Shown: positions 15,594 through 21,620 of the stretch, one piece after another
Layout of the letters: each line of letters begins with the position of its first letter
Position numbering within the stretch: the first letter of the stretch is position 1
NCBI GenBank assembly: GCA_004559845.1
Contig: SFWW01000028.1
Location: 1 to 21,620, forward strand
Direction: 5' to 3'
Source: a bacterium
Lineage (GTDB): Bacteria > Bacteroidota > Bacteroidia > Bacteroidales > Muribaculaceae
DNA length: 21,620 nucleotides
Translations under genes and position numbers: made by a program
The notes under the pieces: generated by a model
Told to the model about the DNA's origin: nothing
The model's database searches: none
Seen by the model: only the letters and a program-made list of their open reading frames with translations

Positions 15594-16487
15594 ATGAAGA
15601 TTCTGATTTGCGGCAATGAATTTCACGAAAATGCGCTCAGCGGGGTGCAGCAATTGCTCTGCTATCTGCTTCAATCCGATGTGGAGATAGCCGTGGAGCA
15701 AGGCTATGCCGCTTATTTGCAAACCGTTTTGCCCCAACTTCCGCCCTTACCGGTGGCGGATTCAGCGCAAGCCATAGCGGTGGATGTGGTGCTAAGCATT
15801 GGCGGCGACGGCACATTTTTGCGCACCGTGCAGTCGGTGGCTTTTCGCTCAATTCCCATTATGGGTGTGAATGCCGGGCATTTAGGCTACCTCACCACCG
15901 TGGACATTACGCATGCCATCGATGCCGTGAAATGCTTGTGTAAAGGCGATTATGATGTGGAAGAGCGCACCATGCTCCAACTCATGCTGCCTGCCGGGCA
16001 ATCCCTCTCGCGCCACTTTGCGCTCAACGAAGTGTCGATTTTGCGTAAAGACACTTCGTCGACCATTCAAGTGGATGTGAGTCTTGACGGGGTGGCGCTC
16101 ACCACCTTCAAAGGCGACGGTTTGATTTTGAGCACGCCCACCGGCTCCACCGCCTATAATCTAAGTGTGGGCGGACCGATAGTGCACCCGCTCTCGCCAT
16201 GCTTTGTGTTGGCACCCATATCGCCTCATGCCCTCACCATGCGCCCGGTGGTGTATGGCGATTCGTCGATGTTGCGCGTCACGGCACGCAGCCGCGCGAG
16301 TGTGTTTCAGGTGAGTGTGGATGGCGAATCCTTCGACTTGCCGTCGGGCACCACTATGCGCATTGCCAAAGCCCCATTCACCACCCGTGTGATTATGCTC
16401 AAAGGTCAGCACTTTGCGCGCGTGCTCCGCAACAAACTTATGTGGGGTCGCGACAATAGGGGAGAGGAGGACTTTTTTAGAAGTTGA
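15594..16487 (+). CDS. nadK: NAD kinase
   Basis: Phosphorylates NAD to NADP in the cytosol. The 297-residue product has the typical two-domain layout: the catalytic GGDG motif at 70-73 (VVLSIGGDGTFLRTV), GVNAGHLGYLT (91-101), the ALNEVSILR NAD-binding segment with Asn145-Glu146, and the conserved GDGLILSTPTGSTAY (174-188) followed by GGPIVHP. Length and motifs are complete, so it should be active. It is divergent from pdxJ, a pairing I recall in Bacteroidales. A TAAATTTG box on the plus strand at 15450-15457 lies 137 bases upstream but lacks a good -33 element. The coding region ends directly at a GAAGTTAAG repeat array. Confidence 0.95.
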   Translation: MKILICGNEFHENALSGVQQLLCYLLQSDVEIAVEQGYAAYLQTVLPQLPPLPVADSAQAIAVDVVLSIGGDGTFLRTVQSVAFRSIPIMGVNAGHLGYLTTVDITHAIDAVKCLCKGDYDVEERTMLQLMLPAGQSLSRHFALNEVSILRKDTSSTIQVDVSLDGVALTTFKGDGLILSTPTGSTAYNLSVGGPIVHPLSPCFVLAPISPHALTMRPVVYGDSSMLRVTARSRASVFQVSVDGESFDLPSGTTMRIAKAPFTTRVIMLKGQHFARVLRNKLMWGRDNRGEEDFFRS

Positions 16488-16494
16488 TTTTTAG

Positions 16495-16533
16495 GAAGTT
16501 AAGGAAGTTAAGAAGTTAAAGAAGTTAAGACGA
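16495..16533. repeat. GAAGTTAAG short tandem array
   Basis: Four near-identical 8-9-bp units (GAAGTTAAG, GAAGTTAA, GAAGTTAAA, GAAGTTAAG) begin 8 bases after the nadK stop. The 13-mer GAAGTTAAGACGA at 16521-16533 recurs at 16578-16590. The unit differs from the CTATAGNNN arrays elsewhere but has a similar period and also adjoins the dispersed element. Confidence 0.75.
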
Positions 16534-16577
16534 ATGTCTTTTTGCTTCCAACGACTAAATGGCTAAAGGCTATTCAA

Positions 16578-16768
16578 GAAGTTAAGACGATACCAACGGT
16601 TGCCGGTGATGTTGCTCCACCACCCGAGGCATCGCTCCAGCACCCTTGCCATCTGAGATGGCATATTGTGGTCCCCATGCAAGCGAAGGCGCAGCCAAAG
16701 CGCAGCTTGGAGATTGCCTAAGCAGAGGGTCGTTGTGACAGGAACCACAAGACATACATCTTAACTTC
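16578..16768 (-). mobile_element. MITE-like dispersed element, copy A
   Basis: Bounded by a perfect 10-bp inverted repeat, GAAGTTAAGA (16578-16587) and TCTTAACTTC (16759-16768). Its core (16630-16740) matches 21398-21526 in opposite orientation; shared blocks include CTCCAAGCTGCGCTT, CGCCTTCGCTTGCATGG and CACAATATGCCATCTC. It holds a 17-base palindrome (TGCCATCTGAGATGGCA, 16648-16664). There is no transposase and no convincing coding sequence in the 341-base gap 16488-16828. The mobile-element call is an inference from repetition and terminal repeats. Confidence 0.5.
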
Positions 16769-16828
16769 TCAACGAGCGAAGCGAGTGATAACTTCTTCAA
16801 CTTCTAAAACAATAACAAACACTGTGCT

Positions 16829-17542
16829 ATGCTTTATAAAATCACTGATAAGGAATTCGGAATTATAAAATTGAACTTGCGCCGGGGAATGAAAAATATT
16901 ATTTTCCGGTGGAAAAACGACCAACTCCACATTATTGCGCCCATAGAAGCCACCCCCGAAAATTTACACAAATCTATAGATGATAATCGCCCCCGGATTC
17001 GTGCTTGCAAAGCCGATGGCATTCGGTTTTACGAAGGGCAAGTGATTCCCTTGTTCCGCTCCTCGCTCACTATTAAATTGGACCCCTCTTTAGATAAATA
17101 TTTAGTGTGGGGACGCGATAAATCCGTGCCTAATCATTTCATTGTGTCCGTGCCCACGCGAGTCGACCTCAATGACATTGCGGTGAAGAAAACCATCTCT
17201 AAGGTGATTTCCGACGTGTGCAAACGCTATGCCCCGGAATTTCTCCTCCCCTTCGCTCGGCAAGAAGCTGAACGCGTGGGTCATATTCCAAAGAGTTTTG
17301 ATATCAGCCATGGCAAACGCAGGCTGGGCTACTGCACCGCCCAAGGCGATGTGAAAATCTCCCACTTTTTGATGCTGCTGGATGAGGAAATGGTGCGATG
17401 TGTGATATGCCACGAATTGGCTCACCTCGTGCACCTCAACCACTCTCCGGCATTCTACCGCACCCTCAATCAATTTCTCAACGGTAGGCAAAAGGAATTA
17501 GACTTTGAAATCAACCACTTTCGATGGCCGATCTACACATAA
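16829..17542 (+). CDS. YgjP/DUF45-type zinc metallopeptidase (M48/SprT-like)
   Basis: Predicted cytosolic zinc-dependent peptidase of the YgjP (DUF45) family; substrates are unknown. The 237-residue product carries the zinc-binding motif HELAH at 195-199 and the third ligand region NHSPAFY (204-210). Ahead of it is the family segment RRLGYCTAQGDVKISHFLMLLDEEMVRCVICHE, quoted in parts: RRLGYCTAQGDVKISHF at 164-180 corresponds to the usual WGSCS...INLN strand. Here that strand begins GYCTA, a modest variation. The N-terminal half (about 1-120) is the usual beta-rich region. No signal peptide or membrane segment is present. It stands alone, with the 35-bp REP-like element 16 bases after its stop. 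No consensus promoter was found within the repeat-rich upstream gap. Confidence 0.88.
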   Translation: MLYKITDKEFGIIKLNLRRGMKNIIFRWKNDQLHIIAPIEATPENLHKSIDDNRPRIRACKADGIRFYEGQVIPLFRSSLTIKLDPSLDKYLVWGRDKSVPNHFIVSVPTRVDLNDIAVKKTISKVISDVCKRYAPEFLLPFARQEAERVGHIPKSFDISHGKRRLGYCTAQGDVKISHFLMLLDEEMVRCVICHELAHLVHLNHSPAFYRTLNQFLNGRQKELDFEINHFRWPIYT

Positions 17543-17558
17543 CCCTGCCCCCTAATAG

Positions 17559-17593
17559 AAAGCCTACCCCCTGCCCCTCCCTAAAGGGAAGGG
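17559..17593 (+). repeat. 35-bp REP-like element, copy 2 (3' side of the metallopeptidase gene)
   Basis: Exact inverted copy of 6219-6253. Similarity continues beyond the 35 bp: TAGTTATTA follows here and AGTAATTA follows the other copy, in gene-wise orientation. It starts 16 bases past the stop at 17542. No T-run follows, so it is not a classical terminator. Confidence 0.8.
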
Positions 17594-17663
17594 GGTGTAG
17601 TTATTAGTAGGCAAGATATTTGTTTGGTAATCAGACCGGTCTGGAAAACCCCGTTGTCTTCGT

Positions 17664-17887
17664 CTATAACAGCATAGCCATATATAGGGGTAGATATGTT
17701 ACGCCATCTTTGGCAGTTATATCACTGCTATGTAACACAATCGGTGAGGCAACATATTCAGAATATTTTTTCCGAAACTTGTTGATGGATACATGTGTAT
17801 ATCTGCTGGTAGACTTCACTTCTACCGGAATAATATTATGACGCGAAGTCACCGAAGCCTTCCGAATCAGAAAATTTTTCTCTTCAT
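17664..17887 (-). pseudogene. Remnant of a DUF4143-type AAA ATPase gene
   Basis: Only the ends of the gene remain. On the minus strand ATG at 17887 opens a short N-terminal stub reading MKRKIF, as such ATPases commonly start (MxKRKI). A second frame then reads FLIRKASVTSRHNIIPVEVK and continues to a stop at 17664 with TYLPLYM near the end. This matches my memory of the C-terminus of these ATPases, where IPVEVKS belongs to the DUF4143/PD-(D/E)XK-like domain. The Walker A and the bulk of the protein, around 350 codons, are missing, and the two ends are in different frames. The upstream promoter with its duplicated 19-bp motif (17912-17968) is intact. The 62-residue open frame with GTG at 17852 is unlikely to be functional. 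Confidence 0.65.
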
Positions 17888-17911
17888 AACAGTTTGACTT
17901 TTAACCGAATG

Positions 17912-17968
17912 CACCTTTTCAAGGTTTAATTTTGTGCAAATATACACCTTTTCAAGGTTTAATGCAAA
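17912..17968 (-). promoter_or_regulatory. Promoter with duplicated 19-bp operator-like motif, upstream of the ATPase remnant
   Basis: On the minus strand TTTG (17968-17965), 20 bases, then TATATTTG (17944-17937), an exact Bacteroidota promoter. The 19-bp sequence ATTAAACCTTGAAAAGGTG occurs twice: once exactly within the -33/-7 spacer (17963-17945) and once just after the -7 box (17930-17912), 33 bp apart. Its core CCTTGAAAAGG is an imperfect palindrome. The placement over the spacer and start site suggests repressor binding; the regulator is unknown. Confidence 0.65.
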
Positions 17969-18002
17969 TCATCTTGCTAAATTTAGCCACATTATTCACA
18001 CC

Positions 18003-18143
18003 TCATCCATCACCACCACTCCCCACCCTTATGCTATCTATTCTGCCGGTGAGGGCATGGTATAAGCAACCGGTGTAGGTGCTATTGTTGATCTTGTCCT
18101 CGCTACTTTTCAAACCGCCAAGACCTGATGATTGAAGATAAAA
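18003..18143 (-). other. Codon-like open stretch, possible gene remnant
   Basis: A 47-codon open frame without a start codon, ending in TGA at 18003-18005. It reads with genome-like codons (for example YHALTGRIDSIRVGSGGDG at its end). No family was recognised. It lies between the ATPase promoter and the beta-barrel gene in a 772-base region with no intact gene (17543-18314). That region otherwise holds the REP-like copy, the ATPase remnant and a 12-bp palindrome GCTAAATTTAGC (17976-17987). Confidence 0.25.
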
Positions 18144-18180
18144 TTACAATAACACCTTTTATTTCAAAATTAGGGCTATT

Positions 18181-18226
18181 TTCGGGGTTTTATCTATGAA
18201 AATCCCCGAATCGTATTTTAAATTTG
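18181..18226 (+). promoter_or_regulatory. Promoter of the beta-barrel gene with an overlapping inverted repeat
   Basis: TATG (18195-18198), 20 bases, TAAATTTG (18219-18226) fits the Bacteroidota promoter with one -33 mismatch. TTCGGGG (18181-18187) and CCCCGAA (18204-18210) form a perfect 7-bp inverted repeat, extended inward by TTTT/AAAA with one bulge, whose loop contains the -33 element. This could be an operator. The leader before 18315 would be about 80 bases. Confidence 0.55.
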
Positions 18227-18314
18227 TGGGGAACCAATTATAGGTGTAATTTTGTAACGGCTGCGAAAAGCATCTTCTCGCTGCCTTGAAGATTTTGTCA
18301 GAATTTTAAACACA

Positions 18315-19793
18315 ATGATAATGATGAGAAAACTACTATTGGCACTCTGCATTGCATGCACAGTTTTCGGATCACAGGCGGCTTCCACACTCAACGGACT
18401 TTTGGTGGATGCCAGCGATTCGTTGCCACTGATTGCTGCCACGGTGAAATTGCTTAAAGCCAACGCTGATAGCACCTACGTGAAAGGCACCGTGACCGAT
18501 GAAAACGGGCTATTTAATCTCTCCGGCGTGACTGCCGGCCGCTATGTGCTCAAGTGCTCCTATTTGGGTTACAACGATGTGACGCGAAAGGTGACGGTGG
18601 GGCAAAACGGCAGAGGCGTGAACTTTGGCGTGATACCCATGCAAATGGAAGGTATCCTCTTGAAAGAGGCGGTGGTAATGGGAGTGAAAACACCCATCGT
18701 GGTGAAAGAAGACACCATAGAATACAATGCCGACACCTACAAAACTCAAGCTAATGCCGTGGTGGAAGACATTTTGAAGCGAATGCCCGGCGTGGAAGTG
18801 GACAGCGAAGGCAAAATTACCGCCAATGGCAAGGAAGTGAAGAAAATTTTGATTGATGGTAAGGAATTTTTTAGCGACGACCCGAAAATGGCGTCGAAAA
18901 ACATTCCTGCCGATATGATTAATAAATTGCAAGTAATCGACCGCAAGAGCGATTTGGCACGCCTCACCGGGGTGGACGATGGCGAAGACGAAACGGTCAT
19001 CAACCTCACCGTGAAGAAAGGCATGAACAATGGCTGGTTTGGCAATCTGACCGGAGGCTATGGCACCGATAATCGCTATTCGGGCAATTTTGTGCTCAAT
19101 TATTTTGCCGATGGCAACCAATTCACGTTGCTTGGTGGCGGCAACAATACCAACACCCAAAACTTTACCGATTCCGGCTCCTCCCGCTTTATGCGCTGGG
19201 GCAACAACAATGGCATTACCACCAGTCAAAGTGTGGGCTTCAACTTTAATGTGGGCGACAAAAACACCGACAAATTCCGCGCCGGCGGTAATGTAAACTA
19301 CAATCACAGCGACCGCGATGTGGTGACTTCTACAGCGCGCCGCTATGTGTTCCCCGACTCCACCAGCTACTACAGTTCTGCCTCCGCTTCTCGCACCAAG
19401 AGTCACAATGTGCGCTCCAATTTCCGCATCCTTTGGAAGCCCGACACCTGCAACACGCTTGAATTCCGCCCCAATTTCTCGTTCAGTTTCAGCAATAGTG
19501 CAAAATCCGACTCCTCCTCTACACGCGCCGGCGACCCTGCGCAAACCCTCGTGAACCGAAGCGTGAGTGCCTACGACAACGATGGCAAAGGATTCGACAT
19601 CGGCGGTCAACTGGTGTATACCCACAAATTTAAATCGCATCCCGGCAGGAGTTACAGTGCCCAATTGCGCTACACCTATAGTAGGACCAACGAAGATGGC
19701 GCCACTTTCACACAAAATAAGTATTATTTGATGACCGACCCCGATGAAACCATCGACCAAATTTACGAAAATCACCGCTCTAAAATACAATAA
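18315..19793 (+). CDS. Outer-membrane beta-barrel protein (TonB-dependent-receptor-like), N-terminal part before a frameshift
   Basis: N-terminal 492 residues of a large outer-membrane protein. A signal peptide covers about 1-23 (MIMMRKLLLALCIACTVFGSQAA); in-frame ATGs at 18321 and 18324 are alternative starts. A carboxypeptidase-regulatory-like domain lies at about 25-108 (LVDASDSLPLIAATVKLL, GTVTDENGLFNLSGV). A plug-like domain follows at about 110-235 (DILKRMPGVEVDSEGKITANGKEVKKILIDG, quoted in parts: DILKRMPGVEV at 152-162 and KILIDGKEFF at 177-186). Alternating beta-barrel strands run from about 240. The frame ends at a TAA (19791-19793) just after IYENHRSKIQ, in mid-barrel. The barrel resumes in the next frame, so this is one broken gene, not two. 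It belongs to the OMP_b-brl type rather than SusC. Truncated here it should not fold as a barrel. Confidence 0.8.
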   Translation: MIMMRKLLLALCIACTVFGSQAASTLNGLLVDASDSLPLIAATVKLLKANADSTYVKGTVTDENGLFNLSGVTAGRYVLKCSYLGYNDVTRKVTVGQNGRGVNFGVIPMQMEGILLKEAVVMGVKTPIVVKEDTIEYNADTYKTQANAVVEDILKRMPGVEVDSEGKITANGKEVKKILIDGKEFFSDDPKMASKNIPADMINKLQVIDRKSDLARLTGVDDGEDETVINLTVKKGMNNGWFGNLTGGYGTDNRYSGNFVLNYFADGNQFTLLGGGNNTNTQNFTDSGSSRFMRWGNNNGITTSQSVGFNFNVGDKNTDKFRAGGNVNYNHSDRDVVTSTARRYVFPDSTSYYSSASASRTKSHNVRSNFRILWKPDTCNTLEFRPNFSFSFSNSAKSDSSSTRAGDPAQTLVNRSVSAYDNDGKGFDIGGQLVYTHKFKSHPGRSYSAQLRYTYSRTNEDGATFTQNKYYLMTDPDETIDQIYENHRSKIQ

Positions 19794-21201
19794 GGCACGG
19801 AAGTTGGTTTACGATAATCCTCAAGAAATCACCCAACCCACGCCCTACAATCCCTACAATGTGCTCTACGATTTGCTCACCGACCCCAATATGCGCTCCT
19901 ATTTTTCTTCGCGCTATGGCAGCTACTCGCTGATGGATGTGAACCTCCTTTCCCAACTGGTGGACTATGAACTCGGTCCCGACATTGAACGGGTGCTCAA
20001 CGAATCGCAAAGCAACGATTTCCGCAACACCTACTATAATCAATCCTTTGAAATCGGCTTCCGCCAGGTGCGCTCTGCCTACAACCTGAATGTGGGCTTC
20101 TCGGTGAATTCAGCCATGTCGAAGAGCCGCGACTTAATCAATGAAGAGCGTAATATTGCCGCTCGATGGTCGTGGTCGGTGGCGCCGTTTGCTCGCTTTC
20201 GCTACAAATTCAGCAAAACCCGCAACTTGGCGTTCGACTACCGCATGCGCGCCAGTGAACCCTCGCTCACCCAATTGCAGCCCGTGGCAGACGTATCGAA
20301 TCCGCTAAACATCACCGTGGGTAACCCGGAATTGCAAACCACGTTCTCTCACCGTATCAATCTGCGCTTCAGCGATTTCTCACAAGCCAGTCAGCGAAGC
20401 ATTATGGCGATGATGGGTGTGAATTTTGAGCAAAACAGCATCATTTCAAAAATCACCTACGACCCCACCACCGGCGGTCGCACCACCACCTACGACAACG
20501 TGAATGGCGTGTGGAATGCGATGGCAATGAATATGGTGAGTTTCCCCTTCGGCGCCACCAAGGTGTGGCAGTTTAACAACCACCTGATGGCTCGCTACTC
20601 CGTGACCAAAGGCTACAACAATGGCGAACTCAACACCAGCGGCACGTTCAATGTAAATCTGTCGCCGGGAATCGCCTATCGTAGCAATTGGGTGGACGTG
20701 GAATTGCGCCCACGCTACAGCTTCCAAACCACCCACAATTCGGTAAACACCGCCAATAATCGCAATGTGCACACCTACGGCGGTATGTTTAATGGCACCT
20801 ACACCGCTCCTTTCGGGCTCGTGCTGAGCACAGACCTCACCTTTAGCTCCACTTCCGGTATGGCGGCGGGCTACGACTCAAAACAATGGCTCTGGAATGC
20901 CTCGCTGGGCTATCAGTTCCTCAAAGGCAAAAACGCCAGTTTGCAAATCAGCGTGTTCGACATCCTTCAACAGAAGAAAAATATTCAGCGCTCCGTTACC
21001 GCCTCCTACATCGACGACGTGGCTTACAATTCGCTCACCCGCTATGGCATGATTACCTTCACCTATAAATTCACCACCTTTGCCAAGGGAAGCCAACCAT
21101 CCTCCGACAACAACCGTCGTGAAGGTCCCGACGGACGCCCGATGGGCCCACCACCCGGAGCCGGCTTCGGTAATCGCCCGATGGGTCCACCACCATTCTA
21201 A
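19744..21201 (+). CDS. Outer-membrane beta-barrel protein, C-terminal part after a frameshift
   Basis: Continuation of the preceding gene in another frame. Barrel-like sequence is recognisable from about 19792 (KARKLVYDNP) onward. The first dozen codons from the ATG at 19744 are merely the overlap read out of frame, and no ribosome-binding context supports a separate start. The 485-residue reading shows repeated amphipathic strands (FEIGFRQVRSAYNLNVGFSV, NLRFSDFSQASQ, VELRPRYSFQTTH) and a last strand GMITFTYKFTTF. A Gly/Pro/Arg-rich tail ends in RPMGPPPF, a tail I associate with this family. A strong terminator follows at 21230-21277. Compared with the family from memory, about 30 residues (one barrel hairpin) seem lost at the junction, so a deletion of a length not divisible by three is likelier than a single-base slip. 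Confidence 0.75.
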   Translation: MKPSTKFTKITALKYNKARKLVYDNPQEITQPTPYNPYNVLYDLLTDPNMRSYFSSRYGSYSLMDVNLLSQLVDYELGPDIERVLNESQSNDFRNTYYNQSFEIGFRQVRSAYNLNVGFSVNSAMSKSRDLINEERNIAARWSWSVAPFARFRYKFSKTRNLAFDYRMRASEPSLTQLQPVADVSNPLNITVGNPELQTTFSHRINLRFSDFSQASQRSIMAMMGVNFEQNSIISKITYDPTTGGRTTTYDNVNGVWNAMAMNMVSFPFGATKVWQFNNHLMARYSVTKGYNNGELNTSGTFNVNLSPGIAYRSNWVDVELRPRYSFQTTHNSVNTANNRNVHTYGGMFNGTYTAPFGLVLSTDLTFSSTSGMAAGYDSKQWLWNASLGYQFLKGKNASLQISVFDILQQKKNIQRSVTASYIDDVAYNSLTRYGMITFTYKFTTFAKGSQPSSDNNRREGPDGRPMGPPPGAGFGNRPMGPPPF

Positions 21202-21229
21202 TTGGCGGAGCAAACAATAGGAATTTTTA

Positions 21230-21277
21230 CTCATGGGAGTGCCTTCAAAATGTGATGGTGCTCCCATGAGGTTTTTT
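21230..21277 (+). terminator. Rho-independent terminator of the beta-barrel gene
   Basis: CTCATGGGAGTGCC (21230-21243) pairs with GGTGCTCCCATGAG (21257-21270) over 14 bp with two G-U pairs. G and six T (21272-21277) follow. It starts 29 bases after the stop codon. Confidence 0.85.
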
Positions 21278-21282
21278 GGGGG

Positions 21283-21370
21283 GGATAGATGCTATAGAAA
21301 CTATAGAAACTATAGAAACTATAGATGCTATAGATGCTATAGATGCTATAGATGCTATAGATACTATAGG
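21283..21370. repeat. CTATAGNNN 9-bp tandem array, locus 3 (after the beta-barrel gene)
   Basis: The longest array: three CTATAGAAA, four CTATAGATG and one CTATAGATA units (21292-21363), with partial units on both sides. It lies between the beta-barrel terminator and copy B of the dispersed element. Confidence 0.85.
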
Positions 21371-21397
21371 ATGAATTGGGGATTTTTTTTGGGGTGC

Positions 21398-21526
21398 CAC
21401 AACCGACCGAGGCTCACTGCTTTGGCTTACGCCGGCTCCAAGCTGCGCTTCAGGCTTCGCCTTCGCTTGCATGGAGTTTTCCACAATATGCCATCTCCGA
21501 TGGTGGCTCTGGCGAGGGCGATGGGG
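21398..21526 (+). repeat. Dispersed intergenic element, copy B
   Basis: Matches copy A (16630-16740) in opposite orientation, sharing long blocks around 21435-21500 with small gaps at the left side. It ends directly against the stop codon of the next gene (21527-21529). No coding potential was recognised. The 10-bp terminal inverted repeat of copy A is not seen here. Confidence 0.65.
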
Positions 21527-21619
21527 TTAGTATTCTACGATGTGATAGCGCTTGGCGGTGAGGTGTTTTTTTGCGCCGGGTTTTAGCACCAACGTGCCTT
21601 CAATGGCGTAGGAGTTTAC
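21527..21619 (-). CDS. C-terminal fragment of an unidentified protein, running off the window
   Basis: An open frame on the minus strand enters at the window edge and stops at TAA (21529-21527), giving about 31 codons. The visible end reads YAIEGTLVLKPGAKKHLTAK and finishes RYHIVEY. The composition and codon use look like real coding sequence and no in-frame stop occurs. I do not recognise the family; the start and most of the protein lie beyond the window. It would be convergent with the beta-barrel gene. Confidence 0.6.
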   Translation of the reverse strand, partial: VNSYAIEGTLVLKPGAKKHLTAKRYHIVEY

Positions 21620-21620
21620 G

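Noticed and set aside
16563..16800. Small minus-strand open frames within copy A of the dispersed element
   Set aside because: Copy B has gaps not divisible by three in the matching region, so no frame is kept between copies.
18510..19790. 426-codon open frame on the minus strand opposite the barrel gene
   Set aside because: Rich in His, Gly, Val and Ile with no domain pattern; it mirrors the codon structure of the clear plus-strand barrel protein.
21283..21370. CRISPR array
   Set aside because: The unit is only 9 bp with no unique spacers of CRISPR size, and no cas gene is present.

Overview
The window looks like a chromosomal segment of a member of the Bacteroidota, most likely Bacteroidales (Muribaculaceae- or Prevotella-like). 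The reasons are: a type IX secretion (T9SS) component (PorZ) and a T9SS-type sorting domain; promoters of the Bacteroidota form TTTG-N19/20-TAnnTTTG; a PdxJ with the NINKVATLRNARG signature; a carboxypeptidase-regulatory plus beta-barrel outer-membrane protein; and a dockerin-ended, PKD/BACON-type surface protein. No rRNA, tRNA, CRISPR or intact transposase gene was found.

Layout. 32-5113 (+): two adjacent secreted multidomain surface proteins, one ending in a T9SS sorting domain and one in a dockerin-like module, closed by a strong terminator. 5292-6158 (+): an Lrp/AsnC regulator and a 63-residue membrane protein. 6257-7510 (-): an exported alpha/beta-hydrolase-fold protein that appears to lack its nucleophile-elbow segment. 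7511-8024: a gene-free region containing a nested, cloverleaf-like palindrome. 8025-9779 (+): dnaX. 9827-12136 (-): porZ, convergent with dnaX. 12509-15375 (-): a pdxJ-exbB-exbD-tonB run (transcribed right to left) that couples vitamin B6 synthesis to a TonB energising complex. 15594-16487 (+): nadK, divergent from pdxJ. 16829-17542 (+): a YgjP/DUF45-type metallopeptidase. 17664-17968 (-): the remnant of a DUF4143-type AAA ATPase gene with its promoter still recognisable. 18315-21201 (+): a large outer-membrane beta-barrel protein broken by a frameshift. 21527-end (-): the C-terminus of an unidentified gene.

Functional theme. Much of the window concerns the cell envelope: T9SS (PorZ, a sorting-domain cargo), the ExbB-ExbD-TonB motor, and a beta-barrel protein related to TonB-dependent receptors. 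The housekeeping genes (dnaX, pdxJ, nadK) appear complete.

The intergenic DNA is unusually rich in repeats. There are arrays of a 9-bp CTATAGNNN unit at three places and a GAAGTTAAG array at a fourth. A roughly 110-bp dispersed element occurs twice in opposite orientation. A 35-bp GC-rich element lies just after two stop codons in the same orientation relative to the gene. Hairpins with CTTCG/CGAAG loops are frequent. Three genes (hydrolase, ATPase remnant, beta-barrel protein) show apparent internal loss of sequence, which is either real decay or an assembly effect. All functional calls rest on reading motifs by eye; no database search was made.
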